Positions 1 through 8,352 are shown, counted from the stretch's first letter. The stretch: DNA of 48,174 nt from Rhodovibrionaceae bacterium (GCA_028279885.1 JANQMX010000024.1:1-48174), one strand, 5' to 3'. A program made the numbers and translations. Notes: generated by a model from the letters alone, not told the origin.

Positions 1-386
1 GCTATTACGGCAAGCTGTTGGCGCCCGTCGAGCCCGATGTGCTCGACCGGATCGCGGAGAACGGGCCGAGATCGGTCAGCGAGTCGGTGCCGGAGCGGCG
101 CCCTGTGGTTGCGTCGCTGCGTAAGCTCTATCCGGACGCCACAGACGACGAGCTGATTCTCCGGCATGCCTTCAAAGGACCGGAAGTCGACGAGATGACG
201 ACGAGCCGTCCCGATTACGGCGCCTACGCGCTTCTGGAAACGCCGCTTGTCCGCCTCGTTCGTAACTTGACGGAACGCCCGGGTCCCATCCGAGTCTCCG
301 TCCGCAAGGCGGATTTCGAGATGACGTATAGCTCCGGCCCCGGTAGTTCGGGCCCGGGCAGCTCGGGTCTGGGGACGGCGTCATGA
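1..386 (+). CDS. Biotin-dependent carboxylase/decarboxylase carboxyltransferase subunit, C-terminal part (cut by window edge)
   Basis: An open frame enters from the left edge (frame 3) and stops at 384-386, leaving about 127 residues. The visible part begins YYGKLLAPVEPDVLDRIAEN and continues with LRKLYPDATDDELILRHAF. This resembles the C-terminal conserved carboxylase domain (PYC_OADA) of pyruvate carboxylase and oxaloacetate decarboxylase alpha subunits, which carry the carboxyltransferase reaction between carboxybiotin and an acceptor. The tail contains an imperfect GPGSSGPGSSGLG linker, but no biotinyl domain follows in this frame. A separate carrier protein (4240-4734) and biotin carboxylase (5254-6645) lie nearby, so it may be one subunit of a multi-subunit enzyme. 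Its stop overlaps the next start (ATGA). The family call is fairly secure; the substrate cannot be read. Confidence 0.6.
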   Translation, partial: YYGKLLAPVEPDVLDRIAENGPRSVSESVPERRPVVASLRKLYPDATDDELILRHAFKGPEVDEMTTSRPDYGAYALLETPLVRLVRNLTERPGPIRVSVRKADFEMTYSSGPGSSGPGSSGLGTAS

Positions 387-763
387 TCGAACTCGGGCCC
401 CGCGCCCGCTTCGAAGAAGCGCTTGCGGGCGGACGGATCGAGCTGCCCTTCTGCACGCTCTGCTCGCGTTATGCCTATCCTCCGGGCCTTCCGGCGCCTG
501 GCTGCAGCCAGGATCCGGCGGACTATGAGGTGCGCTCCGTCGACGGCAACGGTGTCGTCTATGCCTTGACCATCGTGAGGCGACGACCGGAGCAAGGTGG
601 CGATTGCGGTATCGTTCTGGTCGATCTTGCCGAGGGCGTGCGGGTGATGGCGGCCTATGCGCCTGGCAGCTTGGCGATCGGCGACGCGGTGCGCTTGGTT
701 TCGGATACCGCTGCCGAAGGTCCACGCCTCTTGGCGCAAGCGACGAAGAGCGCGGACGGATGA
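383..763 (+). CDS. DUF35 zinc-ribbon/OB-fold acyl-CoA-associated protein
   Basis: A 126-aa protein with the usual DUF35 layout: an N-terminal rubredoxin-like ribbon and a C-terminal OB fold. The ribbon shows a CTLC pair and a later PGC, but the fourth expected cysteine is not evident, so metal binding may be incomplete. The OB part contains the typical stretch GNGVVYALTIVRR and a DLAEGVRVMA strand. Members of this family act as partners of thiolase-fold enzymes, for example in archaeal thiolase/HMG-CoA synthase complexes and in the ChsH2-Ltp2 steroid side-chain retroaldolase. The gene overlaps the carboxyltransferase stop by 4 nt and its own stop overlaps the thiolase start by 4 nt, so the three are probably translated together. 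Confidence 0.75.
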   Translation: MIELGPRARFEEALAGGRIELPFCTLCSRYAYPPGLPAPGCSQDPADYEVRSVDGNGVVYALTIVRRRPEQGGDCGIVLVDLAEGVRVMAAYAPGSLAIGDAVRLVSDTAAEGPRLLAQATKSADG

Positions 764-1908
764 AAGACATGTTCGGGCGCAGCGCAATCGTCGGAACGGC
801 GACCGCAGGTATCGGCGAGGCCAAGGGAATCAGTGCTATCGAGCTGGCTGTCGCTGCGTCGCGCGCGGCCTTGGCCGAGGCCGGCCTGGCCGTTCAGGAC
901 GTCGACGGGCTGTTCACGACCGACATCCGGAACCTCTATTCGGCGATGGAGCTTGCGGAAAGCCTGGGGGTCGCTCCGCGCCATCTGAACTGTAGCAACC
1001 TGGGCGGCGCCTCCTTCGTCCACTACCTGACGGAAGCCGCGGAGGCCCTGCGTGCGGGGCGCTGCGACGTCGCCTTGATCGCATACGGCAGCAATCAGCG
1101 CAGCGATGCTGGCGGCTTCAGCACAGGGGCGAGGCCGGCTTGGTACGAGGCGCCCTACGCCGCGCGCTACCCGGCCTATGCCTATGCCTTGTCGGCATCG
1201 CGCTATCTGCATCAGTATGGTCTGGACCGGCGCCACCTCGCCGGGGTGGCGCTCTCGGCGCGACGCTGGGCAGCCGATTGCGAGGAAGCCGTCTTGCGGA
1301 CGCCGACGACTCTGTCCGAGTTGCTGGCCGAACCGGTGATTTGCGACCCCTTCAGCCGCCGCGACATGTGCCTGGTCACTGATGGCGCTGGCGCCGTTGT
1401 CATGGTGCGGAGCGAACGGGCGGCGGATAGCGGGCAGCCGCCGGTCTTCGTCTTGGGTGGCGGCACTGCAATCGAGTCCAGATCGGTCACCACCCTGGAA
1501 GACATCACGCGCACCTCGGCGCAGCGAAGTGGTGCGCAGGCTTTTGAAGCTGCCGGGCTTGGCCCGGACGATGTCGACCTCGTTCAACTCTATGACGCCT
1601 TCACGATCGTTCCTTTGCTTGCGCTCGAAGACCTCAGTTTTCTCGGGCGCGGCGAGGCGGGCTCTGCCGTCCTTGACGGATTGACTGCGCCGGGCGGCGC
1701 GCTGCCGGCAAACACCAACGGCGGCGGGCTCTGTCACTGCCATCCGGGCATGTACGGGATCTTCCTGGTGATCGAAGCGGTCCTACAGCTTCGGGGCACT
1801 GCCGGCGCCCGACAGTTGGAAGGGGTGGATGTGGCGTTGTGCCATGGCGTCGGCGGCCAGTTCACGGCCAACGCCACCGCCATCCTGGGAACCGCTGCGA
1901 CCGTCTGA
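760..1908 (+). CDS. Thiolase-fold protein (SCP-x/Ltp2-like)
   Basis: A 382-aa protein. The start at 760 is chosen because it forms an ATGA overlap with the DUF35 stop. The thiolase fold is seen from VAASRAALAEAGL near the N-terminus, EALRAGRCDVALIAYGSNQ in the middle, and the C-terminal loops NTNGGGLCHCHPGMYG and ALCHGVGG. The N-terminal loop that normally holds the nucleophilic cysteine reads LNCSNLGGASFVHYL; counting back from EALRAG places Gly, Ala or Ser at the usual Cys position, and the only Cys lies a few residues too early. Loss of this Cys is known in the Ltp2-type retroaldolases that pair with DUF35 proteins. A C-C lyase or aldolase role is therefore possible, but that is inference. 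Confidence 0.75.
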   Translation: MKDMFGRSAIVGTATAGIGEAKGISAIELAVAASRAALAEAGLAVQDVDGLFTTDIRNLYSAMELAESLGVAPRHLNCSNLGGASFVHYLTEAAEALRAGRCDVALIAYGSNQRSDAGGFSTGARPAWYEAPYAARYPAYAYALSASRYLHQYGLDRRHLAGVALSARRWAADCEEAVLRTPTTLSELLAEPVICDPFSRRDMCLVTDGAGAVVMVRSERAADSGQPPVFVLGGGTAIESRSVTTLEDITRTSAQRSGAQAFEAAGLGPDDVDLVQLYDAFTIVPLLALEDLSFLGRGEAGSAVLDGLTAPGGALPANTNGGGLCHCHPGMYGIFLVIEAVLQLRGTAGARQLEGVDVALCHGVGGQFTANATAILGTAATV

Positions 1909-1940
1909 AAACGGCGATGAATGGAAAGGAGCGACGGGCG

Positions 1941-4139
1941 ATGACGAGCCTCGCCGATGTTGAGCCCTATAGTGTAGAGGTGCCTTGGGGGCGACTGACC
2001 GTAAGCGAATCGGACTGGGCGGCGATACCGGCTGCTCGCCATCGCAGCCTGTACGAGCAGGTGATGTTGATCCGCCGCTTCGAGGAAAAGCTGCTGGAGC
2101 TGAAGGCCGAGGACCTGGTGCACGGCCCAGTACATACCAGCTGCGGACAGGAAGGTGCCGCCGTTGGCGGCATGGCAGCGCTGACTTCGCAAGACAAGAT
2201 CAATGGCACGCATCGTATGCATCATCAGTTCCTGGCCAAGCTGCTGAACCACGCGATGCCGCCTGCTTACGATCCCGTGCAGGCGGATGATGCCGAGTGC
2301 TTGCCGCAGCCCATGCAGGCCATGGTCTCTGGCACGCTTGCCGAGATCATGGGCTTGAACACCGGCTTTTGCGGCGGGCGTGGCGGCTCCATGCATCTGC
2401 GTCATCCGGAAGCCGGCGTGCTTGGCTCCAATGCTATCGTCGGCGGGAACATCCCCCATGCCGTCGGCTATGCGATGGCGGACAAGCTGCAAAGTCGCGA
2501 TGCCGTCTCCGTCGCCTTCTTCGGCGACGGTGCGATGATGATGGGCACCGCCTACGAGTCGCTCAATCTTGCGGCCATCTACGAGTTGCCGGTGGTCTTC
2601 TTCGTCGAGAACAACCTCTATGCCGTCTCGACCCATCTGGAGGAGCAGACTCGCGAGCCGAGGCTAACGGCGCGCGGCGCTTCGCTCGGCATTCCCTCGA
2701 TCGAAATCGACGGCATGGGCGTATTGGATGCGCACAAGGCGATGGCCGGTGCCAAACGCTGGATCGCCGAACACGGCGGGCCGGTTCTGATCGAGGCGAT
2801 TACCTATCGCTTCTATCATCAGCAGGGACCGCTCAAGGGATCGAACTTCGGTTACCGAGACAAGGCGGAGGAGGCCGAATGGAGCTCGCGTGATCCCGTG
2901 CTCCGCTATCCTGAGACGCTCGGCGCGCTCGGACTCCTCTCGCCCGAGCAGGCCGAGCAGATCGATCGCCGGGTGCAGGCAGCCGTCGATCAGGCAGCAG
3001 CCTCTCTCTTGGAGCCCAGCCCGAACAGTAATCGTCGGTGTATCGTGCCCGCGCTATGGCCATCGCCTCAGAGCGTCGAACACGGCATACGAGGGGACCT
3101 TGCCGAGCTCGCAGGCTTACGCACGGCCGAACTGACGGATTTCGAGTCCGCCGAGCTGGACTCCCGCAAGTTCGTCGAGGTGATCTCTGCCGCTATGGCC
3201 AACAGCATGGCGCGGGACGAGCAGATCGTCGTCCTGGGAGAGGATGTGCACAGACTGCGTGGTGGGACCGCTGGCGCGACTCGCGGCATTGCCGAGCTCT
3301 ATCCCGACCGCTTGATCGGCACGCCGATCTGCGAGAACGCATTCACCGGACTGGCGCTCGGCGCTGCGCTGAACGGCCTGCATCCCGTCGTCGAGATCAT
3401 GTACCCGGACTTCTGCTTGGTCGCGGCGGATCAGCTCTTCAACCAGATCGCCAAAGTGAAGCACATGTTCAACGGTGGCTTTCCGGTGCCGCTGGTCGTG
3501 CGCAGCCGGGTGTCGGCCGGCGCCGGCTATGGCTCGCAGCACTCCATGGATGCCAGCGGCCTGTTTGCGCTCTATCCCGGGTGGCGCATCGTCGCGCCTT
3601 CGACGCCGTTCGATTACATCGGGCTCTTGAACAGCGCGTTGCTCTGCGAGGATCCGGTATTGGTCGTTGAGCACAACGATCTTTACCAGGACGAAGGACC
3701 GGTTCCGAAGGGCGACTGGGACTATCTCATTCCCTTCGGCAAGGCCAGCGTTCGGCGGAGCGGATCGGACGTAACGGTGCTGAGCTATCTTACCACAGTT
3801 GGCGATGCCATCGCCGCTGCGGAAAACGCCGGCATCGATGCGGAGGTCATCGACCTGCGCACGCTCGACCCGCTGGGTCTGGACTGGGATACCATCGAAG
3901 TCAGTGTGCGTAAGACTAATCGGCTGGTGATCGCCGAGCAAACCGCACGCGGAACCGGGCACGGGGCGCGTATCGCTCAAGAGGCGCAAGAACGGCTGTT
4001 CGACTGGCTGGACCACGAGGTGCTGCGTGTATCGGGGACCAATGCCGCTCCGGTGGTTTCGCAAGTTCTGGAGCGCGCTGCTCTTGCCGGACCGGCCGAG
4101 ATAGCCGCGGCACTGAGGACCGCGCTTGGGCGAAGCTGA
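1941..4139 (+). CDS. Fused E1 alpha/beta thiamine-diphosphate-dependent 2-oxoacid dehydrogenase
   Basis: A 732-aa single-chain E1. The alpha half holds the ThDP motif GDG (about residue 195) followed some 28 residues later by NN in FVENNLYAVST. It also has GRGGSMH and the GSNAIVGGNIPHAVG loop. The beta half begins near residue 405 with EVISAAMANSM and shows LGEDV, TPICENAFTGLALGAALNG and QHSMD. Separate alpha and beta subunits are more usual; fused versions occur among branched-chain and acetoin-type enzymes. E1 decarboxylates a 2-oxoacid or acetoin and passes the acyl group to a lipoyl E2, but no E2 or E3 is in the window. The start at 1941 has AAAGGA 10 nt upstream; an in-frame ATG at 1917 is the alternative. 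The gene lies 32 nt after the thiolase, so probably in one operon. The substrate is unknown. Confidence 0.85.
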   Translation: MTSLADVEPYSVEVPWGRLTVSESDWAAIPAARHRSLYEQVMLIRRFEEKLLELKAEDLVHGPVHTSCGQEGAAVGGMAALTSQDKINGTHRMHHQFLAKLLNHAMPPAYDPVQADDAECLPQPMQAMVSGTLAEIMGLNTGFCGGRGGSMHLRHPEAGVLGSNAIVGGNIPHAVGYAMADKLQSRDAVSVAFFGDGAMMMGTAYESLNLAAIYELPVVFFVENNLYAVSTHLEEQTREPRLTARGASLGIPSIEIDGMGVLDAHKAMAGAKRWIAEHGGPVLIEAITYRFYHQQGPLKGSNFGYRDKAEEAEWSSRDPVLRYPETLGALGLLSPEQAEQIDRRVQAAVDQAAASLLEPSPNSNRRCIVPALWPSPQSVEHGIRGDLAELAGLRTAELTDFESAELDSRKFVEVISAAMANSMARDEQIVVLGEDVHRLRGGTAGATRGIAELYPDRLIGTPICENAFTGLALGAALNGLHPVVEIMYPDFCLVAADQLFNQIAKVKHMFNGGFPVPLVVRSRVSAGAGYGSQHSMDASGLFALYPGWRIVAPSTPFDYIGLLNSALLCEDPVLVVEHNDLYQDEGPVPKGDWDYLIPFGKASVRRSGSDVTVLSYLTTVGDAIAAAENAGIDAEVIDLRTLDPLGLDWDTIEVSVRKTNRLVIAEQTARGTGHGARIAQEAQERLFDWLDHEVLRVSGTNAAPVVSQVLERAALAGPAEIAAALRTALGRS

Positions 4140-4239
4140 GGCGTCAATGTCCGCCGGTGAAGGCGGAAAAGGGGAAAGGGCTGCGCGCCGTCACTTGGCT
4201 CTCGTCTGCAGCCGTCCGAAGCGCCCTGCGTGCACCTCT

Positions 4240-4734
4240 TCACCGGGTGCGGGGCGTATCTTCCGGCCGAATGGCGAACAGCGGTTCGCCGGCCTGAACG
4301 ACCGCTGCATTTTCAGCCAATATCCGAACCACTGTCCCGGCTCGTGGCGCTTCGACCGTGGTGAAGAGCTTCATCACCTCGATCAGGCAAAGCGGTGTCC
4401 CCGTCTCGACAAAGTCGCCTTCCTCGATAAATGGCGGCTCCTGAGGTGCCGAGGCACGGAAAAAGGTTCCGGTCATTGGCGCTTCGATCTCGATGTCGCC
4501 AGTGCTGTCATGTGAGGGGGCGGGCGCTCCCGTCGATATTGACTCGAGGGAGGAGGCGTCTGGCTTGGCTTGGCGGTCGTCGACGACCTGCGAAAAGCCG
4601 GGACGGGACGCTTGTAGCCCCTCGCCACTGCGCCTCACTTCGAGGCGGAAGCTGCCCTCTTCAACAAGAAGCTCCGCACCTGCGCTGTCCAGCAAACGCA
4701 GGATCTCCTCGACATCGGCATGGGTCAGAGTCAT
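4240..4734 (-). CDS. Biotin carboxyl carrier protein (AccB-like)
   Basis: A 164-aa protein with an N-terminal helix region (HADVEEILRLLDSAGAELLV) like AccB, a Ser/Ala/Pro-rich linker, and a C-terminal biotinyl domain. The biotin acceptor is Lys122 in IEVMKLF, flanked by EAPMTGTFF at the start and EAPRAGTV after the hairpin. The MKL context points to biotin rather than lipoate. It would ferry carboxyl groups between the divergent biotin carboxylase and a carboxyltransferase such as the one cut at the left edge. Its ATG overlaps the TGA of the lysine-less biotinyl-like gene upstream (ATGA), so the pair is translationally coupled. It converges on the E1 gene with about 100 nt between. Confidence 0.88.
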   Translation of the reverse strand: MTLTHADVEEILRLLDSAGAELLVEEGSFRLEVRRSGEGLQASRPGFSQVVDDRQAKPDASSLESISTGAPAPSHDSTGDIEIEAPMTGTFFRASAPQEPPFIEEGDFVETGTPLCLIEVMKLFTTVEAPRAGTVVRILAENAAVVQAGEPLFAIRPEDTPRTR

Positions 4735-5120
4735 CCAGCTTCTCCCGGTGGCGCCGTCTGAGCCGTCGTTTCTCCATGGGTCTCGTCGGCATCGTAAAGG
4801 ATGGCCAAAGCTGCACCATGACCGGCGAAGGCGCCCTCCGGCAGGAGCCGCCGTCCCAGACGGCCCGAATGCGCCGCTTTGAGGGTGGTGCGTCGTTCGC
4901 CTTGTGCGATCTCGGCCAGGTCTTCTCCGCTCCGGATCGGGCCGGGAGCCACCCGCCACGAGAGCGAACCGGCTATAGGCGCTCTCACCGCTTGGCCATG
5001 GGCGGAGAGGGGATCGTATTGATAACGGTAACATAAGCCTTTAGAATCCGAGACTGTGAGAACGGCGAAGGGCTTTCTCTTCAGAACGGTCCGCAGAGCT
5101 TGTTTTTCCTTTTGTTCCAA
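4731..5120 (-). CDS. Lysine-less biotinyl/lipoyl-fold protein
   Basis: A 129-aa protein from a TTG start at 5120, chosen because AGGAG lies 7 nt upstream; an in-frame extension to 5327 would run through the divergent biotin carboxylase start. Residues 45-108 look like a biotinyl/lipoyl barrel: VRAPIAGSLSWRVAPG, then SGEDLAEI, then TTLKAAHSGRLGR. Aligning with the adjacent carrier protein puts AQGERR where that protein has EVMKLF, so the modifiable lysine is replaced by Glu75. It is therefore unlikely to be biotinylated and may be a structural or regulatory partner. It heads a two-gene unit with the carrier protein. Confidence 0.6.
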   Translation of the reverse strand: MEQKEKQALRTVLKRKPFAVLTVSDSKGLCYRYQYDPLSAHGQAVRAPIAGSLSWRVAPGPIRSGEDLAEIAQGERRTTLKAAHSGRLGRRLLPEGAFAGHGAALAILYDADETHGETTAQTAPPGEAG

Positions 5121-5253
5121 CCTCCTGCTCCTAATTGGTTTTTTGTATATAACGGAAGGCGCCGACAAGTGCTCAACAACAGTATGGCCGAGTTGATATC
5201 GTGGCGCAATTGCTTCTGGAGCGAGACTAAGGTCATGAGAAATGCGAGGGAGC

Positions 5254-6645
5254 ATGAAGCGTTTGTTGATCGCTAACAGGGGTGAGATCGCGCTTAGGAT
5301 CGCCCGTGCTTGCCGCGCGCTCAGCATCGAGACGGTGGCTGTCTATTCGAGCGCCGATGCGGCGAGCGCGCATGTCTGGGCGGCCGATATGGCGGTCGAA
5401 ATCGGTCCGGCCCCGGCGAGCCAGAGCTATCTCGATCCCGGCTTGCTGCTCGAGACGGCCCGTCGCTGCGGCTGCGACTCGCTGCACCCCGGCTATGGTT
5501 TCCTCTCGGAGAATGCGGCCTTCGCCCGCGCGGTGGGGGAAGCTGGACTGTGCTTTGTCGGTCCTCCGGCGGAAGCGATCGACTTGATGGGCGATAAGGC
5601 GCGCGCCCGGCGCACGGCGGAACAGGCCGGCGTGCCGGTCGTTCCCGGCTCCGAGGCCGCCTATCTTTCTATCGATGCGGCCACTGCGGCGGCCGAAGAA
5701 ATTGGTTTTCCCCTGCTGCTCAAGGCGCGTTCCGGCGGTGGCGGGCGCGGCATGCGGGTCGTCGAGGATAGCGAGGCCCTTCGCCACCTCTTCGGACAGG
5801 CCAAGGCGGAAGCCGTAAGCGCCTTCGGTGATGGCGCGCTCTATCTCGAGCGCTTTTTCCAGCGTATCCGGCACATCGAAGTGCAGGTCTTTGCCGACAG
5901 CCACGACCAAGTCTCGCACGTCTGGGAACGCGACTGCTCCGTTCAGCGGCGTCACCAGAAGCTGGTGGAGGAGGCTCCGTCGCCTGCGCTCAGCGCAGAG
6001 ACGCGGCGGGCGATGTGCGAGTCCGCCATGCGCCTTGCGTCTTATGTCGGTTACCGCAATGCAGGCACCGTAGAATTTCTCTACGATGTCGCCGAAGATA
6101 CCTTCTTCTTCATCGAGATGAACACTCGGATCCAAGTGGAGCATCCGGTTAGCGAGGCGATTACCGGCCTCGATCTCATCGCCGAGCAGCTACGTGTTGC
6201 CGATGGCCAGCGCCTCAGCTTCGAGGAGCCGCCCATCCCGCAAGGCCATGCCATAGAGTTCCGGCTGAACGCGGAAGATCCACGCGCTGGCTTCCGTCCT
6301 TCTCCAGGCCGCTTGACCGCGTGGCGCCCACCGGCTGGCAAGGGCATCCGCTGCGATAGCGGTGCCTATCCCGATTACCGGGTCACGCCCTACTACGATT
6401 CCATGGTCGGCAAGCTGATCGTCCACGGTCGTGATCGCGCGGACACGATCGAGCGCAGCGCCGATGCTCTGGAGGCCTTCGAAGTGGATGGCATTTCCAC
6501 CACCCTGCCGATCTATCGCGCCCTGCTGCGCGACCCTGACTTCCGCGCCGGAGTGGTGGACACCGGATGGATGGAGCGGGATTTCCTGGTTCGACTAGGA
6601 TTAGGGAAGGGGCCGGAACGCCACATGCCCGGCCTGAATACCTAG
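5254..6645 (+). CDS. Biotin carboxylase (AccC-like ATP-grasp)
   Basis: A 463-aa protein, the full length for this family. The N-terminal domain begins MKRLLIANRGEIALRIARAC; the ATP-grasp domain holds the glycine loop ARSGGGGRGMRVV, the metal and bicarbonate region RDCSVQRRHQKLVEEAPS, and FIEMNTRIQVEHPVSE with the catalytic Glu/Asn/Arg set; the C-terminal domain has EFRLNAEDP. It carboxylates biotin on the carrier protein using ATP and bicarbonate. The start at 5254 follows GAGGG at short spacing and is preferred to the ATG at 5242. It is divergent from the carrier pair, with about 130 nt of partly AT-rich sequence between that probably holds both promoters. Confidence 0.9.
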   Translation: MKRLLIANRGEIALRIARACRALSIETVAVYSSADAASAHVWAADMAVEIGPAPASQSYLDPGLLLETARRCGCDSLHPGYGFLSENAAFARAVGEAGLCFVGPPAEAIDLMGDKARARRTAEQAGVPVVPGSEAAYLSIDAATAAAEEIGFPLLLKARSGGGGRGMRVVEDSEALRHLFGQAKAEAVSAFGDGALYLERFFQRIRHIEVQVFADSHDQVSHVWERDCSVQRRHQKLVEEAPSPALSAETRRAMCESAMRLASYVGYRNAGTVEFLYDVAEDTFFFIEMNTRIQVEHPVSEAITGLDLIAEQLRVADGQRLSFEEPPIPQGHAIEFRLNAEDPRAGFRPSPGRLTAWRPPAGKGIRCDSGAYPDYRVTPYYDSMVGKLIVHGRDRADTIERSADALEAFEVDGISTTLPIYRALLRDPDFRAGVVDTGWMERDFLVRLGLGKGPERHMPGLNT

Positions 6646-6737
6646 CTCGGATATCTCAGACCTTGTGTAGATCGGGGTCTGAATCTGAGAGAATCTCTGT
6701 TCTAACAACAGCCTAACTAGGCCAGAGTAGTTCCCCG

Positions 6738-7025
6738 ATGCAAACAGAGTGTAGCGTTCATTTGTTTGGTTTCCCAGCGGTGGAAGGCCGTCGAGTGGAG
6801 GCGGCGTTTGACGCGAGCCTGGCGGCGTCCGGTGCCGGCGCGCTGCTGCTTGGCGCGACCGACTAGGCGGTGCGGTCGATCGAGCGGTTATCCGGCTGCT
6901 TCGACGATGCGCGCCGGCCGGTTCTGATCGAGCACGAGACGCGCACGCTGGTCGGCCAGCGGGTGTATGGCATCGCGCTGGGCTATGAGGATGTCGACGA
7001 CCACGACCACGACCACGACGAATGA
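6738..7025 (+). pseudogene. IS1380-family transposase, N-terminal remnant
   Basis: The frame starting MQTECSVHLFGFPAVEGRRV continues to GALLLGATD, meets an in-frame TAG at 6864-6866, and resumes with AVRSIERLSGCFDDAR and TLVGQRVYGIALGYEDV before a TGA at 7023-7025. These match the conserved N-terminal region of IS1380-type DDE transposases. About 95 of the usual 430-460 codons remain, and the end has degenerated into a short (CCACGA)n run encoding Asp-His repeats. No catalytic DDE part and no clear terminal repeats are visible. It lies between the biotin cluster and the zinc-response operon and marks an old insertion and deletion. Confidence 0.75.
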
Positions 7026-7046
7026 ACTGTCGGCCAACTTCGACGT

Positions 7047-7952
7047 CTATGTCTGCGAGCCGGGTATGACGCCGGGCGGCAGACTTGCGACGTGGTCCGC
7101 GATCTCGCCCGGCCGCGTGAACCACACATGCCCACTGTCGGCGTGCGTCCGAATATGCTGAAGCGCCCGTCGGAGTTGGACCAGCCGGAACGGCTGTCCG
7201 ACGATGGGCGTATGGAGTGAGATTGCGCAGACGAGCGGCTGTTGTGCCGATTGACGCAGCATTTCTTCGAACTGGTCGACGATCATGCCGGTAAAGTCAG
7301 CGGCCGTGTGATGGCGGGTGAGCATGGCTGGCGCGTCATTGATCTCAACCGGATACGGCATCGCCAAGAGCGGACCGGCGCGCGTCGCGAGCCAGACCGG
7401 TTGGTCATCCAGCGGCCAATCGAGAACGTAGGAATAGCCTGCCTCCTTAAGCAGGTCGGGGGTGATCCCCGTTTCCGAAATCCACGGACCCAGCCAACCC
7501 CGTGGCGTACGGCCTTCGTGTCGGGCGATCGTTGCGGTCGCCTCGTCGATCAGCGCGCGTTCCGCTGCTTCGTCGAGATCGCCCTGGCGTTCCGAGTTCG
7601 TCCGACCGTGTGCGACGATCTCGTCACCGCGTGCCCGCGCGCGTTCGAGAATCTGTGGCGCATAGTCATAGACCGAGGAGTTGACGAGAAGGCAGGCCGG
7701 AATTTGCAATTCGTCGAAAAGATCGAAGAGTCTCCAGATGCCGACACGCAGGCCATAATCGCGCCAGGCAAAATTCCTCACATCGGGCTGAGGTGTCGCA
7801 TAGGACGGCGTATGACCTAGACCCTCGCCGAAATGAAAGTGCTCCACATTGACGGCGACGTAGAAGGCCAGCCGCTTGCCGCCTGGCCACTCGTAATGCG
7901 GTCGACCAGAGATAGGACTATAGCGGTAGCGGCCGTGCGTTTTGAGGATCAT
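7047..7952 (-). CDS. Polysaccharide deacetylase family protein (PuuE-like)
   Basis: A 301-aa NodB-fold protein. It shows the family pattern RLAFYVAVNVEHF, then YGLRVGIWRLFDLFDE, IPACLLVNSSVYD, the IVAHGRTNSE loop and GWLGPW. Chitin and peptidoglycan deacetylases normally have HxxxH; here the second motif reads AHGRTNSE, as in the PuuE allantoinase and related subgroup, so the substrate may not be a polysaccharide. It ends a minus-strand set of a Zur-like regulator, a truncated CobW gene and a 70-aa protein, and overlaps the latter by 4 nt. Known Zur-linked clusters often carry paralogues of metal-dependent hydrolases, so a role in zinc shortage is an inference from context. Confidence 0.75.
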   Translation of the reverse strand: MILKTHGRYRYSPISGRPHYEWPGGKRLAFYVAVNVEHFHFGEGLGHTPSYATPQPDVRNFAWRDYGLRVGIWRLFDLFDELQIPACLLVNSSVYDYAPQILERARARGDEIVAHGRTNSERQGDLDEAAERALIDEATATIARHEGRTPRGWLGPWISETGITPDLLKEAGYSYVLDWPLDDQPVWLATRAGPLLAMPYPVEINDAPAMLTRHHTAADFTGMIVDQFEEMLRQSAQQPLVCAISLHTPIVGQPFRLVQLRRALQHIRTHADSGHVWFTRPGEIADHVASLPPGVIPGSQT

Positions 7953-8161
7953 TGCAGTTCACGCTCCGCCTGCTCGAACCGGCCGATTATACGTGCGAGA
8001 TGGGCCTCACCCCAGGTCGCGATGAACTTTTGCGTTCCGTGGTTGGCGGGGTCGCGAAGCGCCGCGAGACGCTGTTCGACATAGGCCGGGGTGAGTGGGA
8101 TACCGCAAAGCACTGTGATGCAGTGCTTCCAATCGTCGTAAGTCTTCAAAGACAGCACCAT
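7949..8161 (-). CDS. Small conserved-looking protein in Zur/CobW locus
   Basis: A 70-aa protein starting MVLSLKTYDDWKHCITVLCG and containing HGTQKFIATWGEAHLARII. I do not recognise a named family. The composition is that of a compact helical cytosolic protein without signal or membrane segment. Its start lies 2 nt after the stop of the truncated CobW gene and its stop overlaps the deacetylase start (ATGA), which supports real translation. A longer frame to 8377 overlaps the CobW fragment and is less likely. Confidence 0.55.
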   Translation of the reverse strand: MVLSLKTYDDWKHCITVLCGIPLTPAYVEQRLAALRDPANHGTQKFIATWGEAHLARIIGRFEQAERELQ

Positions 8162-8163
8162 AG

Positions 8164-8334
8164 TTACCCTGTTGCAGCTTCTGCAGGCTGCTCCTCGATG
8201 AGCACGACAACCCGGTTCAGCGCGGGCTGTTGGAGCAGATGGTTGAGAACAGCCGTCTTGCCGCTGCCAGAGAACCCGGTCAGCACCGAAACCGGCAGAC
8301 GCTGCGATGACCCATCGAGAGTCTTGCTTTCCAT
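8164..8334 (-). pseudogene. CobW/COG0523 GTPase, N-terminal fragment
   Basis: A 56-aa frame carries the start of a CobW-type P-loop protein: RLPVSVLTGFSGSGKTAVLNHLL, with the Walker A GFSGSGKT, followed by RVVVLIEE. Intact COG0523 proteins have about 320-420 residues with the CxCC metal site and a C-terminal domain; all of this is missing. The start at 8334 follows AGGAG at good spacing; an ATG at 8352 directly abuts the regulator's stop. COG0523 GTPases are typical Zur-controlled zinc metallochaperones, so the fragment fits its neighbour even though it is broken. Confidence 0.7.
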
Positions 8335-8352
8335 GGGGCTCCTCTTGCCCAT

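Noticed and set aside
4151-4166. Hairpin CCGCC/GGCGG as terminator between the E1 and carrier genes
   Set aside because: The stem is short and no T-run follows on either strand, so an intrinsic terminator is not supported.
6654-6690. Inverted repeat TCAGACC/GGTCTGA after the biotin carboxylase gene
   Set aside because: A 7-bp stem with a long loop and no T-run; it could be an IS end or chance and is not callable as a terminator.
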